This document shows positions 17,363 to 25,664 of a stretch of DNA of 64,000 bases, in pieces. The number at the start of each line of letters is the position of its first letter. Positions within the stretch are counted from its first letter, which is position 1. This DNA is from Thermaerobacter subterraneus DSM 13965 (lineage in GTDB: Bacteria > Bacillota > Sulfobacillia > Thermaerobacterales > Thermaerobacteraceae): NCBI RefSeq assembly GCF_000183545.2, contig NZ_JH976536.1, positions 62,001-126,000 of the forward strand, read 5' to 3'. The position numbers and the translations under genes are program-made. The notes beneath the pieces were generated by a model, which made no database searches, had not been told where the DNA came from, and saw nothing but the letters and a program-made list of their open reading frames with translations.

Positions 17363-18348
17363 TGGCGGAAGGACATGAAGAACGCCGCGCAGCTCTACCG
17401 CCCGTGCAGAGCGCCGCCCGGGAGCCGGCTGGCGCGCTGCCGGGCGCGGCGTCCTGGCGCCGGGAAGTGGACCAGCTGGTGCTGCGCGCGCGCCGTGCCC
17501 TGGACCAGGTGCTCCCCCCGGTCACCGCGCCGCCGTCGCGCATCCACGAGGCCATGCGCTACAGCACGCTGGCGGGCGGCAAGGCCCTGCGCCCCGTCCT
17601 GCTGATGGCCGCCGCGCGCTGCGTGGGCGGTCCCCAGGTCGTCACCCCGGCGGTGGAACGGGCGGCGGCCGCCGTGGAGCTGGTCCACACCTACTCGCTG
17701 ATCCACGATGACCTGCCGGCCATGGACGATGACGACATGCGCCGGGGCCAGCCGGCCAACCATGTGGTCTTCGGCGAGGCCATGGCCATCCTGGCGGGGG
17801 ACGCCCTGCTGACCCTGGCCTTCGAGGTGCTGGCCGGCTTGCCCCGCTGGGGCGCCGATCCGGCGGTCGCCCTGGCGGTGGTGGAGGAACTGGCCGTGGC
17901 GGCAGGGACGGCCGGGCTGATCGGCGGCCAGGTGGACGACCTGGCCGCTACCACGGCGGCGGGCCTGGATCTCGCGGGACTGCAGTCCATCCACCGCCGG
18001 AAGACGGGCGCCCTGTTCCGTGCCTGCGTGCGCATGGGCGCCCGCCTGGCCGGCGCAACGGCTACGGAACTGGAGGCCCTGACCGCGTTCGCCACCGCCT
18101 TCGGCGAAGCCTTCCAGATCGTGGACGACATCCTGGACGTCACCGGCGACGAGGCGGAGCTGGGCAAGCCCGTGGGAAGCGACGCGCGCCAGGGCAAGGT
18201 CACGGTGCCCGGCCTGGTGGGTCTGGAGGCGGCCCGGCGGCTGGCGGCGGCGGCGACGGAGCGCGCCGTGGCCAGCCTCGAGCCCCTGGGCGACCGCGCC
18301 GGCCTGCTGGCCTGGCTGGCCCGGGACCTGCTGGAGCGCCGGCGCTGA
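17362..18348 (+). CDS. ispA: Geranylgeranyl/farnesyl diphosphate synthase
   Basis: Trans-prenyltransferase joining isopentenyl diphosphate units. The first aspartate-rich motif lies in SLIHDDLPAMDDDDMRRG and the second in QIVDDILDVTGD; GGKALRP binds IPP. It has 328 residues. Start ATG 17362 overlaps the xseB stop. The preceding 35 residues before EVDQLVLRARR are variable. In OLE-bearing Firmicutes this gene stands upstream of OLE RNA, oapA and dxs, exactly as here. The chain length of the product (C15 or C20) cannot be told from sequence alone. Confidence 0.94.
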   Translation: MAEGHEERRAALPPVQSAAREPAGALPGAASWRREVDQLVLRARRALDQVLPPVTAPPSRIHEAMRYSTLAGGKALRPVLLMAAARCVGGPQVVTPAVERAAAAVELVHTYSLIHDDLPAMDDDDMRRGQPANHVVFGEAMAILAGDALLTLAFEVLAGLPRWGADPAVALAVVEELAVAAGTAGLIGGQVDDLAATTAAGLDLAGLQSIHRRKTGALFRACVRMGARLAGATATELEALTAFATAFGEAFQIVDDILDVTGDEAELGKPVGSDARQGKVTVPGLVGLEAARRLAAAATERAVASLEPLGDRAGLLAWLARDLLERRR

Positions 18349-18378
18349 CGGCAGGCGCCGGCGTGGACACTGCGAGGT

Positions 18379-18408
18379 CCCCGGTGCGGCGCGGCCGCCG
18401 CACCGGGG
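18379..18408. other. GC hairpin after ispA
   Basis: A perfect 12-bp stem, CCCCGGTGCGGC (18379-18390) with 18397-18408, and a 6-base loop lie 30 bases after the ispA stop. No T-run follows. It may terminate or attenuate transcription, or be the 3' boundary of the upstream message where OLE RNA is processed from a longer transcript. Confidence 0.5.
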
Positions 18409-18580
18409 AAGCACGGACCGCCGCACCTGGAAGGGAATGGTGTCGCCGGCGGCGAAAGGTCCTTGCGGCGGCGGCGCGGCCATGATATCGTAAGCGACCT
18501 GCGGCGCGGCGCGGCGTGATCGGGCGCGGCGCGGGGCATCGCCCCCGGACGGGACCGGTGGCCGTCGGCGGTGATTGCGA

Positions 18581-18641
18581 TACAATAGGCTTTGAACAGG
18601 CCTTGCACTGCAAAACAGGCCGGCACGACCAGGTTTTGCAG
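18581..18641 (+). promoter_or_regulatory. Possible OLE leader: TACAAT box and 9-bp hairpin
   Basis: TACAAT at 18581-18586 is a decent -10 in this genome, though no matching -35 is seen. It is followed by a perfect inverted repeat, CTGCAAAAC (18608-18616) with GTTTTGCAG (18633-18641), around 16 bases. The AT-content here is far above the surrounding genes. This could be the promoter and leader of OLE RNA or a processing site. Confidence 0.35.
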
Positions 18642-18654
18642 GATTCATCTTTGA

Positions 18655-19310
18655 CAACTTTTGTCTGCGGGTGGCGCAGTATCCTAGTCGGCACCCGTGC
18701 TTCTGAAGGCGGGCCTAAAAATCCGCCATACGGGCACATCGATGAAGTTCCTGGTGGCGGCTGCCGACGCCCAGTCGGGGGTCGCTGCTGGGAGTTAAGG
18801 GGCCGGGGCGATCTGCAATGGCATGCAGGCGTTGACCCTGACCCCGCGGAGGCCCATGGCCGTGGCCGGTTCGACTTGCACGCGCCGCTACGGCATGGGG
18901 TATGAACCTGCATGCGGGATGACCGTGTGCAGCGTAGCCCGCCCTGCGTGGGCCGGGTGGAGGAAGCAGGACGGCCTCCGGTTCCGGAGGGCCCCCGGGC
19001 CGGGAGGCTTGCTCTGAAACCCGGCCTGCTAAACGGGCTAGGAAGCACCGGGGAGCCGCCGGGGAAAACCCCTAGGCTGTTTCCCGCACGGGAAGGCACG
19101 CTGGGGATTACAGTGCGCGCTAAGTGGCAATCTAGCCCTGCCGGCGGCGACGCGGCAGGCTGGCCGCGCAAAGGGAAACCGCCGGGCCGGCGACGGCCCG
19201 GTCGGCCAGTGGGAAAACCTGCTAGACCTCAAGCCGCAACGTTTACTCAGCGTGCTGCCACCCGCAGTGCTTTTGGCCTCGTGGCCAGCGCAGCCTTTCT
19301 GGCCCAGTGG
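18655..19310 (+). ncRNA. ole: OLE RNA (ornate large extremophilic RNA)
   Basis: About 650 bases without a credible protein, lying between ispA and a small membrane-protein gene followed by dxs. That is the known locus of OLE RNA, a very large structured RNA of extremophilic Firmicutes that binds the membrane protein OapA. The sequence is packed with short helices: 18668-18673 with 18692-18697; 18708-18712 with 18723-18727; 18764-18768 with 18774-18778; 18998-19004 with 19020-19026; a GGGGAAAACCCC loop at 19061-19072; and 19081-19085 with 19090-19094. Further helices are 19137-19143 with 19153-19159, and 19160-19166 with 19203-19209. The last encloses an 8-bp helix capped by a GCGA tetraloop (19182-19201). 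Unpaired A-rich joints occur throughout. The identification rests on gene order, size and structure; I could not run the family covariance model. Ends are approximate. Confidence 0.78.
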
Positions 19311-19335
19311 ATGCGATCCGCCTGGGCCGTTTGTT

Positions 19336-19359
19336 TCTATGTGCTCCTCTATGTGCTCC
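19336..19359. repeat. 12-bp tandem repeat between OLE RNA and oapA
   Basis: TCTATGTGCTCC occurs twice in direct succession (19336-19347 and 19348-19359) in a T-rich patch just past the structured RNA. It is followed by short C/G-rich half-repeats (GCTTCGCGCC, GCTTCCGGCG) before the oapA ribosome site. Function unknown. Confidence 0.75.
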
Positions 19360-19437
19360 ATGGGAGCGTCGCTTCGCGCCGCTTCCGGCGCTTCCGGTGC
19401 GGGCCGGACGGGAACGGGTTGATGGAGGGATGGCCGG

Positions 19438-20106
19438 TTGGCGCGCGGTCAGGCCTCACGCTACACCCCGGGATGGAAGCGGGGCGTGGGGCTCGGTCTG
19501 CTCACCTTTGTGATCGCCCTCGTGACCTCACCCTTGTCGGAGTCGGCGGTTCGGGCCCTCAACCTGCCGCTGGCCGTCCTCATCGTGGTGGTGATTGTCG
19601 CCCTGGGCGTGGTGTTCGATATCATCGGCGTGGCGGCCACCGCCGCAGGCGAGGCCCCCTTCCACGCCATGGCGGCCAAGCGCAGGCCGGGTGCCCGGGC
19701 GGCGCTGGGTCTGGTGCGGCACGCCGACCGGGTCGCGGCCTTTGCCAACGACGTGGTGGGCGACGTGGCGGGGACCCTGTCGGGTGCCGCCGGTGCCGCG
19801 GTGGCGCTGCGGCTGGGCCAGTGGCTGGACGGCCTGGGGACGCACCTGGTGGTGGGGCCGCTGGTGCTGGCTCTGGTGGCAGGGATCATGGTGGGAAGCA
19901 AGGCGGCCGGCAAGGGCTTTGCCCTGCGCGAGCACCAGCGGATCCTGCTGACCCTGGGAACCCTGCTGGAGGGCATCGAGCGGCTGGCCGGGATCCGGTT
20001 GTATCCGGCCCCCCGCCGCACGCGCCGGCGGGCGCGGGAAGCGGCCGGGCCGCGGAGGAAGCGAAAGGGTGGCCGGTCGCTGGCCACCGCGCAGGAGAAG
20101 GGGTGA
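19438..20106 (+). CDS. oapA: OLE-associated protein A (DUF21/CNNM-like membrane protein)
   Basis: Integral membrane protein that in Bacillus halodurans binds OLE RNA and holds it at the membrane; the complex affects tolerance of alcohol, cold and magnesium. Here 222 residues include helices at about 20-36 (GLLTFVIALVTSP), 45-65 (AVLIVVVIVALGVVFDIIGV) and 140-158 (LVVGPLVLALVAGIMVG). The central APFHAMAAKRRPGARAALG and NDVVGDVAGTLSG blocks recall the CNNM/DUF21 fold. A very basic tail (PRRTRRRAREAAGPRRKRKG) could touch RNA. The start is TTG 19438 behind GGAGGG. It lies directly 5' of dxs and 3' of the RNA, which is the main reason for the name. Confidence 0.8.
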   Translation: MARGQASRYTPGWKRGVGLGLLTFVIALVTSPLSESAVRALNLPLAVLIVVVIVALGVVFDIIGVAATAAGEAPFHAMAAKRRPGARAALGLVRHADRVAAFANDVVGDVAGTLSGAAGAAVALRLGQWLDGLGTHLVVGPLVLALVAGIMVGSKAAGKGFALREHQRILLTLGTLLEGIERLAGIRLYPAPRRTRRRAREAAGPRRKRKGGRSLATAQEKG

Positions 20107-20112
20107 GCCACG

Positions 20113-22020
20113 CTGGCCGAGATCCTCCCGCGGCTGCAAGGGCCGCAGGACCTCAAGGCGATGGATGAGGCCCAGCTCACGCAACTGGCGGCGGAGATCC
20201 GGCGGGTCATCATCGACACCGTGGCCCGGCAGGGCGGCCATCTGGGGGCCAGCCTGGGCGTGGTGGAGCTCACCCTGGCCCTGCACCGGGTCTTCGACAG
20301 CCCGAAGGACCGGATCATCTGGGACACCGGCCACCAGGCCTATCCCCACAAGCTGGTGACCGGCCGGTTCCACCGGTTTGCCACCCTGCGCCAGACCGGC
20401 GGTCTCAGCGGCTTCCTGAAACGGGACGAGAGCCCCCACGACATCGTCGAGGCAGGCCATGCGGGCACCTCCATCTCCCACGCCGTGGGCCTGGCCCGGG
20501 CCCGGGACCTGCGCGGGGAGAAGCATCACGTGGTGGCGGTCATCGGCGACGGCGCGCTGACCGCCGGCATGGCCTTCGAGGCGCTGAACCATGCCGGGCA
20601 CCTGGGCACCGACCTGCTCATCGTCCTCAACGACAACTCCATGTCCATCGCCCCCAACGTGGGAGGCCTGGCCCGCTACCTCACCCAGATTCGCACCGAT
20701 CCCGCCTACGAGCGCATGCGCGCGGAACTGGAACGGGTGCTGGAGCAACTGCCCCGGGTCGGCAGCCAGGCGGTGCGCTGGCTCCAGCGCTTCAAGGACA
20801 GCCTCAAGTACCTGGTGGTACCCGGCATGCTCTTCGAGGCGCTGGGCTTCCGCTACATCGGCCCGGTGGACGGCTACCGGCTGCGGGATCTCATCCGGGT
20901 CCTGGAAAGCACGCGGTCCATGCGGGGGCCCGTCCTGGTCCACGTCATCACCCAGAAGGGCAAGGGCTACGCGCCGGCGGAGGGCGATCCGTGGACGTGG
21001 CACGGGCCGAGGCCCTTCAACCCCGCCACCGGCAAGATGGAGCCGGCCCGGCCGGGCGAGCCGCCCTCGTACACCAGCGTCTTCGCCCGGACCCTGGTGG
21101 AACTGGCCCGGAACGAGCCGCGCCTGGTGGCCATCACCGCCGCCATGCCCGACGGGACGGGGGTCGCCACCTTTGCCCGGGCCTTTCCGGAACGTGCCTT
21201 TGACGTGGGCATCGCCGAGCAGCACGCGGTGACCTTTGCGGCCGGGCTTGCCCTGGGCGGGCTCCGGCCGGTGGTGGCCATCTACTCCACCTTCTTGCAG
21301 CGGGCCTTCGACCAGGTGGTCCATGACGTGGGGCTGCAGCGCCTGCCGGTGATCTTCGCCATCGACCGGGCGGGCATCGTGGGCGCCGACGGCGAGACCC
21401 ACCAGGGGCTTTACGACATCGCCTACCTGCGCCCGCTGCCCGGGTTCGTGCTCATGGCGCCCCGGGACGAGAACGAGCTGCAGCACATGCTCAAGACCGC
21501 CGTGGCCTACGAGGCCGGTCCGGTGGCGATCCGCTGGCCACGGGGCAGCGGGGTGGGCGTCCCGCTGGAGGAGCCGCGGGTTCTTCCCATCGGTCGGGCG
21601 GAACTGCTGCGCTCCGGCCGGGACGTGGCCCTCATCGCCTATGGACCCCTGGCCCATGCCGCCCTGAAGGCCGCCGGCCAGCTGGCCCAGGAGGGAATCC
21701 AGGCAGCGGTGGTCAACGCGCGGTTTGCCAAGCCCCTGGACGAGGCGTTGCTCTGCGACCTGCTGGCCACGACCCGCTGCGCCGTCACCATCGAGGAGCA
21801 CGTGCTGGCCGGCGGGTTCGGCAGCGCCGTCCTGGAGATGGCGGCCCGGCACGGCCTGGATGCACGCATCCGGTGCCTGGGCGTGCCGGACCGGGTGGTC
21901 GAACACGGCGACCCGGCGCACTTCCGCACCCTCTTCGGCCTTACGCCAGAGGGCATTGCCAGGGCCGCCCGGGAGCTGGTGGGCGCCGCCGCCCCCAGGC
22001 GGCGCCGGGCCGGCGGATGA
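20113..22020 (+). CDS. dxs: 1-deoxy-D-xylulose-5-phosphate synthase, non-ATG start
   Basis: Thiamine-diphosphate enzyme for the first step of the MEP isoprenoid pathway (pyruvate plus glyceraldehyde 3-phosphate). Visible are [13 protein letters not shown], the ThDP motif [20 protein letters not shown] with [11 protein letters not shown], and the transketolase half with [13 protein letters not shown] and [14 protein letters not shown]. The first in-frame ATG is 20161, but homologous N-terminal sequence ([15 protein letters not shown]) begins before it. In that stretch only CTG 20113 or ACG 20110 can start, after an in-frame stop at 20104. A GGAGAAGGGGTGA ribosome site ends 6 bases before the CTG, so I place the start there (635 residues). 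The gene begins 6 bases after oapA. Confidence 0.93.
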   Translation: MAEILPRLQGPQDLKAMDEAQLTQLAAEIRRVIIDTVARQGGHLGASLGVVELTLALHRVFDSPKDRIIWDTGHQAYPHKLVTGRFHRFATLRQTGGLSGFLKRDESPHDIVEAGHAGTSISHAVGLARARDLRGEKHHVVAVIGDGALTAGMAFEALNHAGHLGTDLLIVLNDNSMSIAPNVGGLARYLTQIRTDPAYERMRAELERVLEQLPRVGSQAVRWLQRFKDSLKYLVVPGMLFEALGFRYIGPVDGYRLRDLIRVLESTRSMRGPVLVHVITQKGKGYAPAEGDPWTWHGPRPFNPATGKMEPARPGEPPSYTSVFARTLVELARNEPRLVAITAAMPDGTGVATFARAFPERAFDVGIAEQHAVTFAAGLALGGLRPVVAIYSTFLQRAFDQVVHDVGLQRLPVIFAIDRAGIVGADGETHQGLYDIAYLRPLPGFVLMAPRDENELQHMLKTAVAYEAGPVAIRWPRGSGVGVPLEEPRVLPIGRAELLRSGRDVALIAYGPLAHAALKAAGQLAQEGIQAAVVNARFAKPLDEALLCDLLATTRCAVTIEEHVLAGGFGSAVLEMAARHGLDARIRCLGVPDRVVEHGDPAHFRTLFGLTPEGIARAARELVGAAAPRRRRAGG

Positions 22021-22060
22021 CCGCGGGCCGGGACCACCGCGCCAGGGGAGGCCGGCCGGG

Positions 22061-22987
22061 GTGAGCCCGCGAGGGATACGGCTCGATCAGCTCCTGGTGG
22101 AACGCGGTTACTTTCCGACCCGGAACCGGGCTCGGGCCGCCATCCTGGCCGGGCGCGTGCGGGTCGAGGGCCAGGTGGTGGACAAGGCGGGGGCGGCGGT
22201 GTCGCCCGATGCCCGGATCGAGGTGGCGGGCGATCCCATCCCCTACGTCAGCCGGGGCGGGCTCAAGCTGGAGCATGCCCTGCGCGCCTTCGACCTGGAG
22301 GCGGCGGTGGCAGGGGTGGTGGCCGCCGACATCGGCGCCTCGACCGGGGGGTTCACCGATTGCTTGCTCCAGCATGGCGCCCGCCGGGTCTACGCCATCG
22401 ACGTGGGGTACGGCCAGCTGGCCTGGCGGTTGCGCCAGGATCCCCGCGTGGTGGTGATGGAGCGGGTCAATGCCCGCTACCTGTCGCCCGGCGCCCTGCC
22501 GGAGCTCGTGGACCTGGTCACCGCGGACGTGTCCTTCATCTCCTTGCGCCTGATCCTGCCCGCCGTCCGGGGCATTCTGGTGCCGGGGGGCGGGGTGATC
22601 GCCCTCGTCAAGCCCCAGTTCGAGGCAGGCCCCGGCGACGTGGGCAAGGGCGGGATCGTCCGGGACCCGGCGGTCCACCGGCGGGTCCTGGCGGAGGTTG
22701 CCGCGGCGGCCGACCAGCTCGGGTTCACCCTGCTGGGTCTTGCCGCCTCGCCCATCCTGGGAGCAGACGGCAACCGCGAGTTTTTGGCCCTGTGGCGGGC
22801 CCCCGCGGGCAGTGATGCGGCGCCGCAAGCCGTCGTGCCCCCGGACGGCCCGGCCGCCGCTGCGGGGGTGAGGGTCGCCGGCCCGGTCCCCCGGGAGCCC
22901 GGCTCGGCGCTGGTCAGGGCGCTGGCCGGACGTGCCGAGCTGGCCGGGGAAGCCCGCCGCCGGCGCATCGGCGAGCTGGCCCCGTGA
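22061..22987 (+). CDS. tlyA: TlyA family rRNA (cytidine-2'-O)-methyltransferase
   Basis: S4 RNA-binding domain at the N-terminus ([20 protein letters not shown]) followed by an FtsJ-type methyltransferase domain. The SAM-binding [15 protein letters not shown] and the KPQFEAG motif are clear. Members methylate 2'-O of cytidines in 16S and/or 23S rRNA. The start is GTG 22061, with GGGGAGG 9 bases ahead. It has 308 residues, of which the last 40 are variable. Neighbours dxs, nadK, argR and recN are the standard Firmicute context of this gene. Confidence 0.94.
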   Translation: MSPRGIRLDQLLVERGYFPTRNRARAAILAGRVRVEGQVVDKAGAAVSPDARIEVAGDPIPYVSRGGLKLEHALRAFDLEAAVAGVVAADIGASTGGFTDCLLQHGARRVYAIDVGYGQLAWRLRQDPRVVVMERVNARYLSPGALPELVDLVTADVSFISLRLILPAVRGILVPGGGVIALVKPQFEAGPGDVGKGGIVRDPAVHRRVLAEVAAAADQLGFTLLGLAASPILGADGNREFLALWRAPAGSDAAPQAVVPPDGPAAAAGVRVAGPVPREPGSALVRALAGRAELAGEARRRRIGELAP

Positions 22988-23009
22988 GCCCGCCCGGCGA
23001 ACCGGCGGG

Positions 23010-23054
23010 CCGACAGGGACGGGCGGACCCGGCGGACCGACAGGGACGGGAGGA
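23010..23054. repeat. 27-bp-spaced direct repeat between tlyA and dapA
   Basis: The 18-base unit beginning CCGACAGGGACGGG occurs at 23010 and 23037, differing at one base, with a degraded third copy near 23057. The surrounding 237 bases between tlyA and dapA contain no convincing gene. Confidence 0.55.
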
Positions 23055-23224
23055 CTCGACAGGGAAGACATATGCGCGACGGCGCGGCCTGGCGCCCGCA
23101 CGCCCGGCCGCCGGGGCCGCCGGGCCACGGCCTCCGGGGATGGCGCCGGGGCTCGGTCCCCGGCCGCCGCGAGGCAGCGGGCCGCCGGAGCCGCCCCAAG
23201 CGCCAGGGGCAGGAGGTGGGGAGG

Positions 23225-24121
23225 GTGGCGCTGGAGCTTGACGGCATCTGGGCTCCGCTGGTGACCCCCTTCGCGGAGGATGAGGCGCTGGACCTGGAGG
23301 CGCTGGCGTTCAACGTGCAGCTCTACGGCCAGACGCCCCTGCGGGGCTACGTGGCCCTGGGTACCACGGGCGAGTTCGTCCACCTGAGCGACGAGGAGCG
23401 GGGCCAGGTGATCGAGACGGTGGTGCGGGCCGCGCGGGCCGATGGCCGGCCGGTGATCGCGGGGGTGGGCGGCCACGCCACCCGGGTGGCCATCGAGCAG
23501 GCGCGACGGGCAGCCGACGCCGGGGCCGCAGCCCTGCTGGTCTGGCCGCCGTTCTACTACAAGGCCCGGATGCAGGCCGAGGCCTTGATCGACTACTTCG
23601 CCGCCGTGGCCGACGCCTCGCCGGTGCCGGTCATCCTCTACCACATCCCGCAGAACACCGGGGTCAACCTGTCGCCGGCGGTGGTCGGCGAGCTGGCGGC
23701 CCATCCCAACATCGCGGGCATCAAGGACAGCAGTGGCCAGCCCGCCCAGACCATCGCCTTCCTGCGCGAGGGCGGGCCCCGCTTCCGGGTGTTCGTGGGG
23801 TCGACCACGGCCCTCCTGGCCGGCCTGGCCGCCGGGGCTGCCGGCGGCATCCTGGCGGCCGCCAACCTGGCTCCCTATGAATGCTGTGAGGTGTACGACC
23901 ACGCCCGGGCGGGTCGCTGGGCCGAAGCGGCGGAGATCTACCGCCGGGTGGCGGCCGTGGACGAGATGGTGGCCGGCATGGGATTGGGTGCCCTGAAGGC
24001 GGTGCTGGACATGCTGGGTTATCGGGGCGGCCATCCCCGCCGCCCGCTGGTGCGTCCCGATGAGCCCCAGCTGGACCCGCTGCGCCTGCTCTTGCGGGAG
24101 CAGCGGCTTCTGGGATGCTGA
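23225..24121 (+). CDS. dapA: 4-hydroxy-tetrahydrodipicolinate synthase family aldolase
   Basis: TIM-barrel Schiff-base aldolase of the DapA/NanA family, 298 residues. The substrate loop GTTGEFVHLSDEER, the tyrosine segment LYHIPQNTGVNL and the Schiff-base lysine in IAGIKDSSG are present. In a spore former DapA serves both lysine/peptidoglycan and dipicolinate synthesis. No other lysine-pathway gene is nearby, however, so a related activity (for example an oxo-acid aldolase) is possible. GTG 23225 follows AGGAGGTGGGGAGG. A longer reading frame from 23072 has an Arg/Pro-rich lead without a ribosome site. Confidence 0.85.
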   Translation: MALELDGIWAPLVTPFAEDEALDLEALAFNVQLYGQTPLRGYVALGTTGEFVHLSDEERGQVIETVVRAARADGRPVIAGVGGHATRVAIEQARRAADAGAAALLVWPPFYYKARMQAEALIDYFAAVADASPVPVILYHIPQNTGVNLSPAVVGELAAHPNIAGIKDSSGQPAQTIAFLREGGPRFRVFVGSTTALLAGLAAGAAGGILAAANLAPYECCEVYDHARAGRWAEAAEIYRRVAAVDEMVAGMGLGALKAVLDMLGYRGGHPRRPLVRPDEPQLDPLRLLLREQRLLGC

Positions 24122-24182
24122 GGCCGGGGGGCAGCGCGACGGAACGCTGGCCGCCGGCAAGGAAAGCGTGGAGGCAGGCAAG

Positions 24183-25664
24183 GTGAACGGAGAACCAGCG
24201 GGTGGAGCAAGGGGCTCCGGGCAAGGGCCTGGTGCCGGGTACGGGCAGGGCGGCAGCGGGCGCACGTCCGGCGGGCCGGCGCCGCGGGCCGGGGGCGGTG
24301 CGGCGTCTGTCCCCGGGCCGGCGGCCGGTCCGGGCCGGTACAAGCCCGGGGCCGGCGCCGCCGGGCCGGCTCCGGCCGTGGCCCGGCTGGCAGCCCGCCT
24401 GGCTCGCCTCACCGAGGAGGCGCGCCCGGCCATGGAGGAGCTGCTGGCGGACCTGGTGAACCACGACTCCCCCAGTGACCATAAGCCCCTGCTGGACCGG
24501 CTGGCCGGCCGGCTCCAGGAGGAACTGACCCGCAGGGGAGCCCGGGTGCGGCGGATCCGCCAGGAACAGGCCGGCGACCACCTGGTGGCCCGGCTCTTCC
24601 CGGACGCCGGGACCCGCGGAGCCGCCGGGCCAGGAGGGGAGGCGGCCATGGCGGCCGGTTCGCCCGGCCCGGGGAGCCACCGCCGGAGGGGCGTCCTGCT
24701 CCTGGCCCACTACGATACCGTATGGCCCCCGGGGGAAGCGGCGCGGCGGCCCTTCCGCCGGGAGGGCGGGCGGGGCTACGGGCCCGGTGTCTTCGACATG
24801 AAGGCCGGGATCGTCATCGGCCTGGCCGCCCTGGAGGCGCTGGCGGCGCTCTGCGGGGCAGCAGGTGCGGATGGGGCCTTGGAGCCCCCGCCCGTGACCT
24901 TCCTCCTCACTTCCGACGAGGAGACGGGGAGCCGCACCTCCCGGACACTGATCGAGGAACTGGCCCGGCAGCACCAGGCGGTGCTGGTGCTGGAGCCGGC
25001 CGCGGCGGGGCGGCTGAAGACGGCCCGCAAGGGAGTGGGCGATTTCCGGCTGGTGGTGGAGGGCCGGGAAGCTCACGCAGGCAACGATCCGGACCGAGGC
25101 GTCAGCGCCGTGGAGGAACTGGCCCGGCAGATCCTGCGCCTGCACGCCTTGACCGATCCGGGCCGGGGCACCACGGTCAACGTGGGCGTGGTGCGCGGCG
25201 GCCTGCGCCCCAACGTGGTGGCCGGCTGCGCCGAAGCGGCCGTCGACGTGCGGGTTGCCACCCTGGACGAAGCCCGGCGCATTGAGGATCTCTTCCGCCG
25301 GTGGGAGGCGGTTCTCCCGGGAGCGCGGGTGCAGTTGCTAGGCGCTTTCGAGCGGCCGCCCATGGAGTTCACGCCGGGCAACCAGGCCCTGTTCCGGCGG
25401 GCCCAAGCGGTGGGGCACCGGCTGGGGATGGACGTGGAAGGCACCGCCGTGGGCGGCGCCAGCGACGGCAACTTCACTTCCGCCCTGGGCGTACCCACTC
25501 TGGACGGGCTCGGTGCCACGGGCGACGGCGCCCACTCCCCGGATGAGCACGTGGATCTGGACGCGATGCCGCGGCGCGCGGCGCTGGTGGCGGGCCTGAT
25601 CCTGGACCTGGGGGAGCGCCCCTTGGACGCCGGCGCCGGTTCAGGGCAGGACGGGACCCGATGA
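24183..25664 (+). CDS. M20 family metallopeptidase (CPG2-like)
   Basis: Zinc carboxypeptidase/deacylase of the ArgE/DapE/carboxypeptidase G2 superfamily. Metal ligands can be assigned: His in LLAHYDTVWPPGE, Asp in GVFDMKAGIVIG, the Glu pair in TSDEETGSRTS, Glu in LVLEPAAAG and the last His in DGAHSPDEHVD. The dimerisation domain starts near VGDFRLVVEGREAHAG. About 75 low-complexity residues precede the enzyme, giving 493 in all. GTG 24183 has GGAGG 8 bases upstream and is preferred to GTG 24168. Substrate unknown; adjacency to dapA makes a diaminopimelate-type substrate conceivable but unproved. Confidence 0.88.
   Translation: MNGEPAGGARGSGQGPGAGYGQGGSGRTSGGPAPRAGGGAASVPGPAAGPGRYKPGAGAAGPAPAVARLAARLARLTEEARPAMEELLADLVNHDSPSDHKPLLDRLAGRLQEELTRRGARVRRIRQEQAGDHLVARLFPDAGTRGAAGPGGEAAMAAGSPGPGSHRRRGVLLLAHYDTVWPPGEAARRPFRREGGRGYGPGVFDMKAGIVIGLAALEALAALCGAAGADGALEPPPVTFLLTSDEETGSRTSRTLIEELARQHQAVLVLEPAAAGRLKTARKGVGDFRLVVEGREAHAGNDPDRGVSAVEELARQILRLHALTDPGRGTTVNVGVVRGGLRPNVVAGCAEAAVDVRVATLDEARRIEDLFRRWEAVLPGARVQLLGAFERPPMEFTPGNQALFRRAQAVGHRLGMDVEGTAVGGASDGNFTSALGVPTLDGLGATGDGAHSPDEHVDLDAMPRRAALVAGLILDLGERPLDAGAGSGQDGTR

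Noticed and set aside
18651-18685. TTGACA (18651) as a sigma-A -35 box for OLE RNA
   Set aside because: The only -10-like hexamer downstream (TATCCT at 18680) is 23 bases away, too far for a working promoter.
18912-20168. Plus-strand open frame running through the OLE region into oapA
   Set aside because: Arg/Gly/Pro-rich, no known fold, overlaps conserved RNA helices and the oapA frame in a different phase.
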